A stretch of DNA of 7,668 nt from CAZUPF01 sp964622035 (GCA_964622035.1 CAZUPF010000027.1:1-7668); one strand, 5' to 3'; positions 1-6,054 are shown, counted from the stretch's first letter. The notes: generated by a model from the letters alone, not told the origin. Made by a program: numbers and translations.

Positions 1-561
1 CCGACGCAGGTTCGTGAGGCGGTTGTTCGCGTGGCCGAAGTTCGCGGGTTCGGCAATGTGGGTCTCATCGTTGCTGGGCAAGAGGGTGGACGCTCTCTGG
101 CTGCCCGTCTCCAGAACGACGGTAAGACCAACTGTCGGTTGGTGATTTCTATCTGCACTGACGAGCCGAAGTTTGCGGTTATGGTAAGTAGTCGGCGGGA
201 CGGCCAGGAGAGGCTTGATTTAGTGAGGCTTGGCGTAGTTCGGGCCTTGCGAGGTGCCGAGTCCGAGCGTCGCGGGTTGGGGCACAACGGGGCTGTTCTC
301 TCACAGGTGGGCGACGTGCCGGGTATGGCTCTTTTCGCCCACGAGGGTCCGGATGGTCGCGTGTGGGCGATTTTCCACGGCTCGGCCACGACCGACGTGC
401 CTAAGGCGTTGCGGACAATACTCTCCCCGCAAGAGATCATCGATCTTGTCATCGGAGCGGTGACGCCGGAAGTGGCGCCTGTTGAGGCTGTGTTGGCTGA
501 GGAGCTCTCGGCAACCGAATCAGGTGCCAATCAGCCGGCGGCTGAAGCGGTGACAACCTAG
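1..561 (+). CDS. Hypothetical protein, 5' end probably outside window
   Basis: I do not recognise this protein. The frame is open from base 1 and reads as ordinary protein (QVREAVVRVAEVRGFG) before the first possible start, a GTG at 31. The gene therefore probably begins upstream; a GTG start at 31 would give 176 residues, with a weak GAGG about 11 bases before it. Counting from that GTG, residues 1-140 look like a compact alpha/beta fold with alternating hydrophobic strands (VGLIVAG, RLVISICT, KFAVMVS, VWAIFHGS) and a helix near PQEIIDLVIGAV. The last 30 or so residues are Ala/Glu/Thr-rich and probably disordered. No signal peptide, membrane segment or catalytic motif is evident. A GLGHNGA stretch faintly recalls the Gly-His signature of DHHA1 domains, but the match is too weak to name a family. 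It stands alone on this strand, separated from mraZ by a terminator and a divergent gene. Confidence 0.75.
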   Translation, partial: PTQVREAVVRVAEVRGFGNVGLIVAGQEGGRSLAARLQNDGKTNCRLVISICTDEPKFAVMVSSRRDGQERLDLVRLGVVRALRGAESERRGLGHNGAVLSQVGDVPGMALFAHEGPDGRVWAIFHGSATTDVPKALRTILSPQEIIDLVIGAVTPEVAPVEAVLAEELSATESGANQPAAEAVTT

Positions 562-600
562 TTAGTAGTTCATGTTTTCCTTTTCGGAAAGATCACACAC

Positions 601-709
601 CAAGAAGGGGAGACACCTACCAAGGGAGATGTTCGTCGGTGCAAACCGCCGATAAACATCTTCCCCTTCTCTTGAGCGGCTAACCGCGCGCGGTCGGCCA
701 TTGAAGAGA
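601..709 (+). other. Structured RNA region (3' UTR or small RNA), no gene seen
   Basis: Between the first gene and its terminator the + strand can form several helices. AGAAGGGGA (603-611) pairs with TCCCCTTCT (662-670). GATGTT (628-633) pairs with AACATC (655-660) and encloses CGGT-GCAA-ACCG (637-648), a GNRA-type tetraloop hairpin. TCTCTT (668-673) pairs with AAGAGA (704-709) around an inner GGC/GCC and ACCG/CGGT stem. The first helix shares 663-665 with an alternative GGGA (624-627) pairing and 668-670 with the 3' helix, so some folds exclude each other. No promoter is clear just upstream, so this is more likely the 3' untranslated part of the first gene's transcript than a separate RNA. 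It matches no riboswitch or RNA family I know. Confidence 0.35.
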
Positions 710-728
710 GAGAATTTGGAGAAAAAAT

Positions 729-772
729 GAGTCTCAGGTTTGTGGGTATTACCCCGCCTGAGACTCTTTTTT
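729..772. terminator. Bidirectional intrinsic terminator
   Basis: GAGTCTCAGG (729-738) and CCTGAGACTC (757-766) form a perfect 10-bp stem, with a nested GGGT-ATT-ACCC hairpin (744-754) in the loop. On the + strand six T residues follow (767-772). On the - strand six T residues (complement of 722-727) follow after one A. It can therefore end both the gene at 1-561 and the small minus-strand gene at 793-891, which converge here. Confidence 0.9.
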
Positions 773-792
773 GTGTCCTTCCCCCTCGTTTC

Positions 793-891
793 TTAGTTCC
801 CCACATAGGCTAGCACGAACGGTACTGCGGGGAAGAGTACACTGACGGTTAGTAGAGCAAGAATCAGTAGGGTGTGCTCTTTTTTGCTCAT
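793..891 (-). CDS. Small single-pass membrane protein (32 aa)
   Basis: An ATG at 891 opens a 32-codon frame, MSKKEHTLLILALLTVSV and so on, ending in AYVGN. The product has a short charged N-terminus (KKEH), one hydrophobic helix of about 20-22 residues (8-29) with two prolines (21 and 24), and almost no C-terminal tail, so it should be an inner-membrane micropeptide with its N-terminus in the cytoplasm. Three signals support it besides the frame: AAGGAG at 902-907 (complement) 10 bases before the ATG, a consensus TATAAT promoter further upstream, and a strong terminator 20 bases after the stop. I do not recognise a family. It could be a regulator or stabiliser of a membrane complex, a type I toxin-like peptide, or a leftover signal-anchor. 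Its promoter lies back to back with that of mraZ, so shared control with cell division genes is possible but unproven. Confidence 0.7.
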   Translation of the reverse strand: MSKKEHTLLILALLTVSVLFPAVPFVLAYVGN

Positions 892-901
892 TTTCTGCCT
901 T

Positions 902-907
902 CTCCTT
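902..907 (-). promoter_or_regulatory. Shine-Dalgarno of the small membrane gene
   Basis: The complement reads AAGGAG, 10 bases before the ATG at 891, with a second partial match (AAGG) closer in. It is one of the better ribosome sites in the window and is the main reason to accept a 32-codon gene. Confidence 0.65.
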
Positions 908-943
908 TCCCGAAGCCACCCTTTACCCTCTATTGGCCTCTAG

Positions 944-973
944 ATTATAGCTCGAACTGGCCAAAATAGCCAA
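944..973 (-). promoter_or_regulatory. Sigma-70-type promoter for the small membrane gene
   Basis: On the minus strand TATAAT (944-949) is a perfect -10, preceded by an 18-base spacer and TTGGCT (968-973) as a -35 matching the first three consensus bases. Transcription should start near 937, giving a leader of about 45 bases. TTGGCC (933-938) and GGCCAA (959-964) form an inverted repeat on either side of the -10 and could be an operator. Confidence 0.65.
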
Positions 974-998
974 GTACCCAAATCTTACCCAAAACCGC

Positions 999-1027
999 TT
1001 GACACACCCCGTAATATTCTCTAGAGT
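999..1027 (+). promoter_or_regulatory. Sigma-70-type promoter of the dcw operon
   Basis: TTGACA (999-1004) is a perfect -35. A 17-base spacer leads to TAGAGT (1022-1027), which matches the -10 consensus at four of six positions. The predicted start is near 1034, leaving a leader of about 25 bases before the mraZ ATG. The -10 overlaps the first GTGGTGA repeat by two bases, so a protein bound to the repeats would block the promoter. Confidence 0.8.
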
Positions 1028-1052
1028 GGTGACAAGTGGTGAATAGTGGTGA
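1026..1052 (+). promoter_or_regulatory. MraZ operator: three GTGGTGA repeats at 10-bp spacing
   Basis: GTGGTGA occurs at 1026-1032, 1036-1042 and 1046-1052, exactly one helical turn apart, between the -10 and the mraZ start. In known cases MraZ binds several direct repeats at about 10-bp spacing upstream of its own gene (TGGGN in E. coli, AAAGTG-type in mycoplasmas), and this array fits that pattern in place, period and G-rich core. A fourth near-copy, TTGGTGA (1066-1072), lies in phase two turns further on, inside mraZ codons 3-5. Binding here is inferred from position and pattern. Confidence 0.8.
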
Positions 1053-1058
1053 ATACCC

Positions 1059-1490
1059 ATGTTGATTGGTGAGCACGTTTACAAGGTGGGGGCGAAGAAT
1101 CGGGTGGCCCTTCCCAAGGCCTTTCGCGAGGAGATTGGTTCAAAGATTGTCGTTACTCGGGGCTACGAGGGCTGTCTAGTTGTTGTCTCTCCCGCTCAGT
1201 GGGGAAGTCTTATTTCTGATGCGGCTTCCGGCCCGTTTGTTTCCAGTCCGGTGCGGGACACTTCCCGATTTCTTTTGGGTGGGGCGGCGGAGATTGAGCT
1301 TGATGAGCAGGGGCGGTTTGTTCTGCCGAAGAGTCTGGTGGACTACGCCGGGATAACCGATGAGGTTTGTTTTCTGGGTTTGGGGCGGTGGGTGGAAGTC
1401 TGGGACAAGACTCGGTGGGGAGAGCGCCAGAAGTATTTAGCTGAGGAGGCCGGGGAAATTGCCGAAAAGCTGGCCCAGTTGGAGGTTTGA
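1059..1490 (+). CDS. mraZ: Transcriptional regulator MraZ
   Basis: MraZ is a DNA-binding protein of the SpoVT-AbrB superfamily that forms ring-shaped oligomers and controls the dcw operon. The 143-residue length is normal. Two AbrB-like halves are visible: residues 4-50 (IGEHVYKVGAKNRVALPKAFR) and about 77-123 (IELDEQGRFVLPKSL), each with the basic Arg plus LPK/LP signature of the family. The C-terminus ends in a short helix with the usual VEVWDKTRW stretch. The ATG at 1059 is fixed by the conserved N-terminus. There is no classical AGGAGG before it; GGTGA of the last operator repeat, six bases upstream, matches the 3' half of the extended Shine-Dalgarno and may serve instead. It is the first gene of the operon and sits directly behind its presumed operator, so autoregulation is likely. 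Confidence 0.96.
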   Translation: MLIGEHVYKVGAKNRVALPKAFREEIGSKIVVTRGYEGCLVVVSPAQWGSLISDAASGPFVSSPVRDTSRFLLGGAAEIELDEQGRFVLPKSLVDYAGITDEVCFLGLGRWVEVWDKTRWGERQKYLAEEAGEIAEKLAQLEV

Positions 1491-1499
1491 ACGAGGGTA

Positions 1500-2450
1500 A
1501 TGACGACTAACTTCCATACACCCGTACTTTTACAAGAAACACTTGATTTTCTAGCCGTTCGGCCTGGTGGGAAATACATTGACGCCACCGTCGGTGGTGG
1601 GGGGCACACGGCGGCAATTTTAGAAAAAGGTGGTGAGGTCTTGGCAATCGATGCCGATTCTGATGCTGTTAGGTTCGTTCGAGACCGCTTCACTGCCGAG
1701 TTAGCGGGTAAGCATCCGAAGCTCAAAATTGTTCAGGGCAACTTTAAAAATATTGAGCAGTTAGCTAGAGGGCATGAGTTTGGGGAGGTGGCGGGCATCA
1801 TCTTTGATTTGGGGATGTCTTCCTGGCAGATAGATGGCTCGGGAAGAGGTTTTAGCTATTTAAAAAATGAGCCGTTAGATATGCGAATGGGTCCAGCGCT
1901 TTCCGTCACGGCGGGGGATCTTCTTTCCGGATTGACGGAGAAAGAGCTTAATGATCTCCTTTTTAGATTTGCTGAAGAAAAGCGTTCTCGGGCAATTGCT
2001 CGAGCTATTATCCGCGCCCGTACTTTAAGGCCGTTTCGTTCTACTCGGGAGTTATCGGGCCTCTTGGCTTGGGTAGAACTTCGTAAGCCTGATGATTTCT
2101 GGAGCTGGTACGGGAGCACCTTTACGAAGAGTCCAGGTGGGTTTGGAAGTTTTGATCGGAGGGCTCGAGTTTTTCAGGCTCTGAGAGTCGTCGTTAATGA
2201 CGAGCTTGGTAGTTTGAAGCTGGCACTGCCTCGGGCCCTTTCGATCCTGGCAGTGGGTGGAAGGCTGGTTGTGCTGAGCTTCCATTCTTTGGAAGACAGG
2301 GTGGTAAAGATTTTCGGACGCGAGACGGCGGCACAAGGGGGTAGTCTAGCGATACTGACTCCCAAGCCGCTTCGGGCGCAGGAAGGTGAGCTTCGGGAGA
2401 ACCCCCGAGCTCGGAGTGCCATGCTGAGGGTTTTTGAGAGGAAAGAATAA
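1500..2450 (+). CDS. rsmH: 16S rRNA (cytosine-1402-N4)-methyltransferase RsmH
   Basis: RsmH (MraW) transfers a methyl group from S-adenosylmethionine to N4 of C1402 in 16S rRNA, in the decoding centre of the small subunit. The 316 residues are the usual length. Visible motifs are HTPVLLQE (6-13), the SAM-binding DATVGGGGHT (28-37) and LAIDAD (48-53), the catalytic-region DLGMSSWQ (103-110), ARVFQALRVVVNDEL, LSFHSLEDR (near 260-267) and the C-terminal NPRARSAMLR. A helical domain lies between DLGMSS and FQALR; part of it, around WSWYGSTFTKSPGGFGSF, is slightly longer than the usual link before RARVFQALR. GAGGG ends three bases before the ATG, and the gap to mraZ is only 9 bases. The stop overlaps the next start (TAATG), which suggests coupled translation. 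Confidence 0.97.
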   Translation: MTTNFHTPVLLQETLDFLAVRPGGKYIDATVGGGGHTAAILEKGGEVLAIDADSDAVRFVRDRFTAELAGKHPKLKIVQGNFKNIEQLARGHEFGEVAGIIFDLGMSSWQIDGSGRGFSYLKNEPLDMRMGPALSVTAGDLLSGLTEKELNDLLFRFAEEKRSRAIARAIIRARTLRPFRSTRELSGLLAWVELRKPDDFWSWYGSTFTKSPGGFGSFDRRARVFQALRVVVNDELGSLKLALPRALSILAVGGRLVVLSFHSLEDRVVKIFGRETAAQGGSLAILTPKPLRAQEGELRENPRARSAMLRVFERKE

Positions 2451-2764
2451 TGACCAAGGTGCAGAAAAGAGAACACAAAACGGGGGGGCGGGTAGTTCGG
2501 GCTGTCTTCGTTCTTGCCTTTTTTGGTTTGGTTTTCTCTAAATTGGCCCTTTCGGGAAAGCTGTCTACTCGGGGTGGTGACACTGCTGATTTGTTGGAGC
2601 GAAAGGATCGGATTGAAGAGCAAAACCAGCTTTTAGAGAACCAGCTGGCAACTGTTTCCGCGCTCGACCATATTTGTCATCGTGCTCAGGAGGAGTTGGG
2701 CATGGAGCCCAGCTCTGCCTTTGAGTTTCTTGCTCCTCCGCGTTTGGCTGGACTTCCGCAGTAA
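2450..2764 (+). CDS. ftsL: FtsL/DivIC-like cell division membrane protein
   Basis: This 104-residue protein has a basic cytoplasmic N-terminus (1-17), one membrane helix (about 15-34) and an extracytoplasmic coiled coil (about 44-72, DLLERKDRIEEQNQLLENQ), then a short C-terminal part. That layout, together with its place between rsmH and ftsI, is that of FtsL. FtsL and its partners FtsB/DivIC and FtsQ form a complex that helps to activate septal peptidoglycan synthesis by FtsW-FtsI. Sequence conservation in the family is poor, so position and architecture carry the call. AGAGG lies 8 bases before the ATG, which shares its A with the rsmH stop. The 3' end likewise overlaps the ftsI start by one base. 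A septum-initiator (DivIC-type) label would be equally defensible. Confidence 0.8.
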   Translation: MTKVQKREHKTGGRVVRAVFVLAFFGLVFSKLALSGKLSTRGGDTADLLERKDRIEEQNQLLENQLATVSALDHICHRAQEELGMEPSSAFEFLAPPRLAGLPQ

Positions 2765-4608
2765 TGTTTGGCAAAGAACATTGGCGATTGGGGGTATTCT
2801 TCTCCGCCGTAGTTTTTCTATTTGCCCTTGTCCTCATCCGGCTATTTAAAATTCAGGTGCTGGAACAGCGTAAGTATCAGATTTTGGCTGCTAGCCAGCA
2901 CGGGTTTTCCTATCTTCTCCCAGCGGCCCGCGGAAAGATTTACTCAGCTGACGGGTTCCCTCTGGTTACCAACGAGGCCTCCTATTTGCTTTACACCACA
3001 CCGCCCCGAGTTGAGGATTCGAAAGGTTTAGTTCGGAGCGTCTTGGGCGCCTTAGCCCCGTTTGTGGAGTGTCCGGTGGTAAACTTTGTGACGGTGGCGG
3101 AGATGAGCCCCGAAAACTTGGCAATTGCTTGCGAGCATGAAGCGCTACGGAGGTTGGCTTTTGATCGGGAGTGGGTTCCTCTGGTGCGGGGCATAACTTT
3201 TCAGGAGAAGGAACAACTAGAGTCGTTAGATCTAACAGGTATTGGTTTTGAGAAGACCCCTCGGCGGTTTTACCCGGAGGGCCGACTAGGGGCTCATCTT
3301 CTTGGTTTTGTTGGTTCTGACGAGGAGGGGGAGCCGCGAGGGTATTACGGATTGGAGGGGTTTTACGAGGGGGATTTGCGCGGGAGTGTGGGTAAAATTG
3401 TTGAGGAGCGCAGCGCCCTGGGCGAGCCGATTTTGGTAGGGAAGTACAAGAGGCGGCCGCCAAAGCCGGGTCGGGATTTGACGCTGACTATGGATCGGGC
3501 GGTGCAGTTTATCGTTGAGGGGAGTTTGCGTGAGGGGGTCACTCGCTACGGAGCTGAGAGTGGTACTGTAATCGTGATGGAGCCCCAAACAGGAAAGATT
3601 TTGGCGTTGGCTAATTGGCCGAACTACGACCCGGCGCGGCCAGCCGCTGATGAGGAGCCTGTAGAGGCCGCTCTCCCGGCGGAAGGGGAGGAGCAGGAGG
3701 GCGCTGCTGGGGAGGATGGGGAATTGGTGGCTGCAGATGATGCGGAGAGGGTGGAGCGGCGGAATCTGGCTATTGCCTCTTCGTATGAGCCGGGTTCGGT
3801 TCTTAAAGCGCTCACGATGGCCGCTGCCATTGACGCCGGTAAAGTTACTCCTCAGACGACATTTCAGAGCCAGCCGCTGACAATTGGTAGCTATGTAATT
3901 CGGACTTGGGACAACAAATACTACGGAGAGGAGACGATGACCGAAGTTTTAGAACATTCGGACAACACGGGGGCGGCGTGGGTCGCCTTGGAACGGCTGG
4001 GGAAAAGGCTTCTGCGCGATTATTTCTTGAAGTTCGGTTTGGGGGAGGCAGCGGGGATCGATCTTGAAGGGGAGGCCTCGGGGATTGTTAAACCACTTTC
4101 GGAATGGCGACCGATCGATCTGGCCAACGCCTCCTTTGGTCAGGGAATATCGGTCACCCCCTTGCAGCTCGTAACCGCTTTTTCCGCTATCGCCAATGGC
4201 GGAGAGCTGATGCGCCCCTACTTAGTTTCGGAAATTTGTGATGAGGATAGGGACATCTCGTTCTCTCCTAAGGAGGTGCGAAGAGTTATTTCTGAGGATT
4301 CGGCGAAGGTGGTGGTGGAAATGTTAGCCCGGGCAGCGGAGTACGGCGAGGCTAAGTTTTTTGTCATTAAGGATTATAGAGTGGCAGGGAAGACGGGAAC
4401 GGCGCAGATTCCGGTGGGGGGGCGGTACGATCCTCACCAAACCAACACTACTTTTGTCGGTTTTCTGCCGGAGTCGTTGAAATTTGTTATGCTGGTCAAG
4501 CTTGAAAGGCCCCAAACAAGTACTTATGCGGCAGAAACAGCGGTACCTCTGTGGATGGGCATCGCTGAGGACTTGATTGGGTATTACGGGATCTCACCGG
4601 ATAGATGA
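2764..4608 (+). CDS. ftsI: Class B penicillin-binding protein (FtsI/PBP3-like transpeptidase)
   Basis: This enzyme cross-links peptidoglycan stem peptides, probably at the septum. A short cytoplasmic end is followed by one membrane helix (about 9-27). The PBP dimerisation domain begins at RGKIYSADG (56-64) and runs to about 235, and the transpeptidase domain from about 240. All three active-site motifs are present: SVLK with Ser345 and Lys348, SDN at 399-401, and KTG at 543-545. There is no PASTA domain. An insertion of about 40 acidic, Ala/Glu-rich residues (291-331) splits the usual link between NYDP and the RNLAI..YEPGS motif. At 614 residues the protein is of normal overall size for the class. 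The start has no Shine-Dalgarno but overlaps the ftsL stop (TAATG), so translation is probably coupled. The operon position favours the division enzyme over the elongation PBP2. Confidence 0.93.
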   Translation: MFGKEHWRLGVFFSAVVFLFALVLIRLFKIQVLEQRKYQILAASQHGFSYLLPAARGKIYSADGFPLVTNEASYLLYTTPPRVEDSKGLVRSVLGALAPFVECPVVNFVTVAEMSPENLAIACEHEALRRLAFDREWVPLVRGITFQEKEQLESLDLTGIGFEKTPRRFYPEGRLGAHLLGFVGSDEEGEPRGYYGLEGFYEGDLRGSVGKIVEERSALGEPILVGKYKRRPPKPGRDLTLTMDRAVQFIVEGSLREGVTRYGAESGTVIVMEPQTGKILALANWPNYDPARPAADEEPVEAALPAEGEEQEGAAGEDGELVAADDAERVERRNLAIASSYEPGSVLKALTMAAAIDAGKVTPQTTFQSQPLTIGSYVIRTWDNKYYGEETMTEVLEHSDNTGAAWVALERLGKRLLRDYFLKFGLGEAAGIDLEGEASGIVKPLSEWRPIDLANASFGQGISVTPLQLVTAFSAIANGGELMRPYLVSEICDEDRDISFSPKEVRRVISEDSAKVVVEMLARAAEYGEAKFFVIKDYRVAGKTGTAQIPVGGRYDPHQTNTTFVGFLPESLKFVMLVKLERPQTSTYAAETAVPLWMGIAEDLIGYYGISPDR

Positions 4609-4647
4609 CTAATAGCTAAGACGGGCAGCCGATTGTTCATGTAAACC

Positions 4648-5991
4648 ATGGCCTACTTTCGAATTCGTGGGGGCAACCCCTTAAAAGGTAGCGTTACTAT
4701 TTCTGGCGCTAAGAATGCGGCGGTCAAAATGATTGTGGCCTCTCTTTTGACTTCGGAGGAAGTTCGGCTTTCGGGCGTGCCAGCAATTGATGATGTGGCG
4801 GTGGATATTGCGGTGGTTAAATCCTTGGGGGCGCGGGTAGAGCAGAAGGGGAGCGAGGTGCGTCTGCGGGCGGATGATATCGGCGCGACCGAGGTTCCCG
4901 CCGAATTGAGTAGTCGAACGCGGGCCGCGGTGCTCGCTTTGGGCCCGCTTTTGGCCCGTTTTGGTAAGGCCGCCATTCCCTTTCCTGGGGGCTGCCCAAT
5001 CGGCGAGCGCCCAGTTGATCGGCACCTGGCGGCGCTAGAGCAGCTGGGGGCGGAGATTGACTGCTCGGGTGGGGTGATCCGCGCTCGGGCCGATCACTTG
5101 GTGGGGGCACCGATCCGGTTTGAGAAGACGACAGTGATGGGAACGGAGAATGCTATTTTGGCGGCGGTACTGGCCGCTGGAGAAACAACCATTTTGGGGG
5201 CGGCGCAAGAACCGGAGGTGGATGATCTGATTGAGTTGCTTTCGAAAATGGGGGCCACCGTTGCGCGAAGCGAGGAAGACCCGGGGAAGATTGTTATTCA
5301 GGGGGTGGAGAGTTTATCTGGGGCTACTCACCAAATTATTCCTGATCGTTGCGAGGCGGTAACCTTTGCGGTTGCGGCCGCAGCTACGCGAGGGGACATC
5401 ATTTTGGAAAACACTCGCCCGCAGGATTTGACGGCTTTTCTCTCCAAGTTTGAGCAACTGGGGGCTTCTTACGAAGTTTTGGGGGATAAAGTGCGGGTTT
5501 GGGCCGATCCGGCGGTGGAGTTTTCCCCGGCGGCTTTGGAGGTTACCCCTCATCCCGGCTTCATGACTGATTGGCAACAGCCGTTCTCGGTTCTCCTGGC
5601 CCAGGCAGTGGGGGAGAGCACGGTTCACGAATTTATTTACTCGCAAAGGTTTGGCTACCTGTCTGAGCTCTCGAAGATGGGGGTTGTGGCGGAAGTGCTG
5701 ACCCCCTCCGAGGCGGGTTTGGCCTTTGTCCCTGAAAAGTACGGGTTTGATTGGTCTGAAAAGGAAGAACCGCCGGTGGTGGCCAGGATTACTGGGCCAA
5801 GCAAGTTGCATGGAGCGGAGGTAAAGATTTCTGATCTGCGGGCGGGAGCGACTCTGGTTTTGGCCGCCCTTGCCGCGGAGGGGGAGAGTAAGGTGCACGG
5901 CATTGAACACATTGATCGGGGCTACGAGGCCTTTGGGGAGAAGCTGGCTAAGCTGGGTGCTGACATTGAGCGGGTTAACGGCGCCGCTTGA
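4648..5991 (+). CDS. murA: UDP-N-acetylglucosamine 1-carboxyvinyltransferase MurA
   Basis: MurA transfers enolpyruvate from phosphoenolpyruvate to UDP-GlcNAc, the first committed step of peptidoglycan synthesis, in the cytoplasm. Conserved residues are in place: SGAKNAA with Lys22 and Asn23, the PEP-binding loop GGCPIGERPVD with Cys116 (so the standard fosfomycin-reactive cysteine is kept), PHPGFMTD with Asp308 as probable general base, and DLRAG with Arg398. The C-terminus keeps HIDRGYEAFGEKLAKLGA. At 447 residues it is about 28 longer than the E. coli enzyme. The excess is mostly one segment at about 352-379 (containing YGFDWSEKEEPP) between AEV and the ITGPSKLHG strand. It starts 39 bases after ftsI, without a Shine-Dalgarno, and just after a start-stop pair (ATGTAA, 4639-4644). 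It is the last gene of the operon, followed by a strong terminator. Confidence 0.97.
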   Translation: MAYFRIRGGNPLKGSVTISGAKNAAVKMIVASLLTSEEVRLSGVPAIDDVAVDIAVVKSLGARVEQKGSEVRLRADDIGATEVPAELSSRTRAAVLALGPLLARFGKAAIPFPGGCPIGERPVDRHLAALEQLGAEIDCSGGVIRARADHLVGAPIRFEKTTVMGTENAILAAVLAAGETTILGAAQEPEVDDLIELLSKMGATVARSEEDPGKIVIQGVESLSGATHQIIPDRCEAVTFAVAAAATRGDIILENTRPQDLTAFLSKFEQLGASYEVLGDKVRVWADPAVEFSPAALEVTPHPGFMTDWQQPFSVLLAQAVGESTVHEFIYSQRFGYLSELSKMGVVAEVLTPSEAGLAFVPEKYGFDWSEKEEPPVVARITGPSKLHGAEVKISDLRAGATLVLAALAAEGESKVHGIEHIDRGYEAFGEKLAKLGADIERVNGAA

Positions 5992-6013
5992 TTTTCGCTA
6001 GGCAAAAAAGAAT

Positions 6014-6048
6014 CCCCGAAGATACTTCACTGTATCTTCGGGGTTTTT
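6014..6048. terminator. Strong bidirectional intrinsic terminator
   Basis: CCCCGAAGATAC (6014-6025), loop TTCACT, and GTATCTTCGGGG (6032-6043) form a perfect 12-bp stem, with five T residues after it on the + strand. On the - strand the stem is followed by ATTCTTTTTT (complement of 6004-6013). It separates the convergent murA and lipoprotein genes and can end both transcripts; the lipoprotein stop is only 7-12 bases away. Confidence 0.95.
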
Positions 6049-6054
6049 GGCATG

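Noticed and set aside
683..694. Perfect 12-bp palindrome ACCGCGCGCGGT as a protein-binding site
   Set aside because: It is not next to a promoter and is better explained as part of the compound RNA hairpin at 668-709.
570..806. Minus-strand 78-codon frame running through the structured region, with an internal ATG at 702
   Set aside because: It passes through the terminator stem at 729-766 and overlaps the end of the small membrane gene. Neither possible start has a ribosome site, and the product is basic and low-complexity without domain character.
727..813. Plus-strand 28-residue frame starting ATGAGTCTCAGG, with GGAG a few bases upstream
   Set aside because: The Shine-Dalgarno match is tempting, but the first 13 codons are the terminator stem-loop itself and the product has no helix or motif. 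The GGAG and A-rich run are better explained as the minus-strand T tract.
1630..1636. Single GTGGTGA copies inside rsmH (1630-1636) and ftsL (2574-2580)
   Set aside because: They stand alone without 10-bp phased partners and lie in G-rich coding sequence, so they are expected by chance and are not called as MraZ sites.
2966..3463. Minus-strand frame opposite ftsI, and similar ones opposite rsmH and murA
   Set aside because: They are the antisense of well-conserved coding regions; the products are Pro/Ser/Arg-rich with no domain character.
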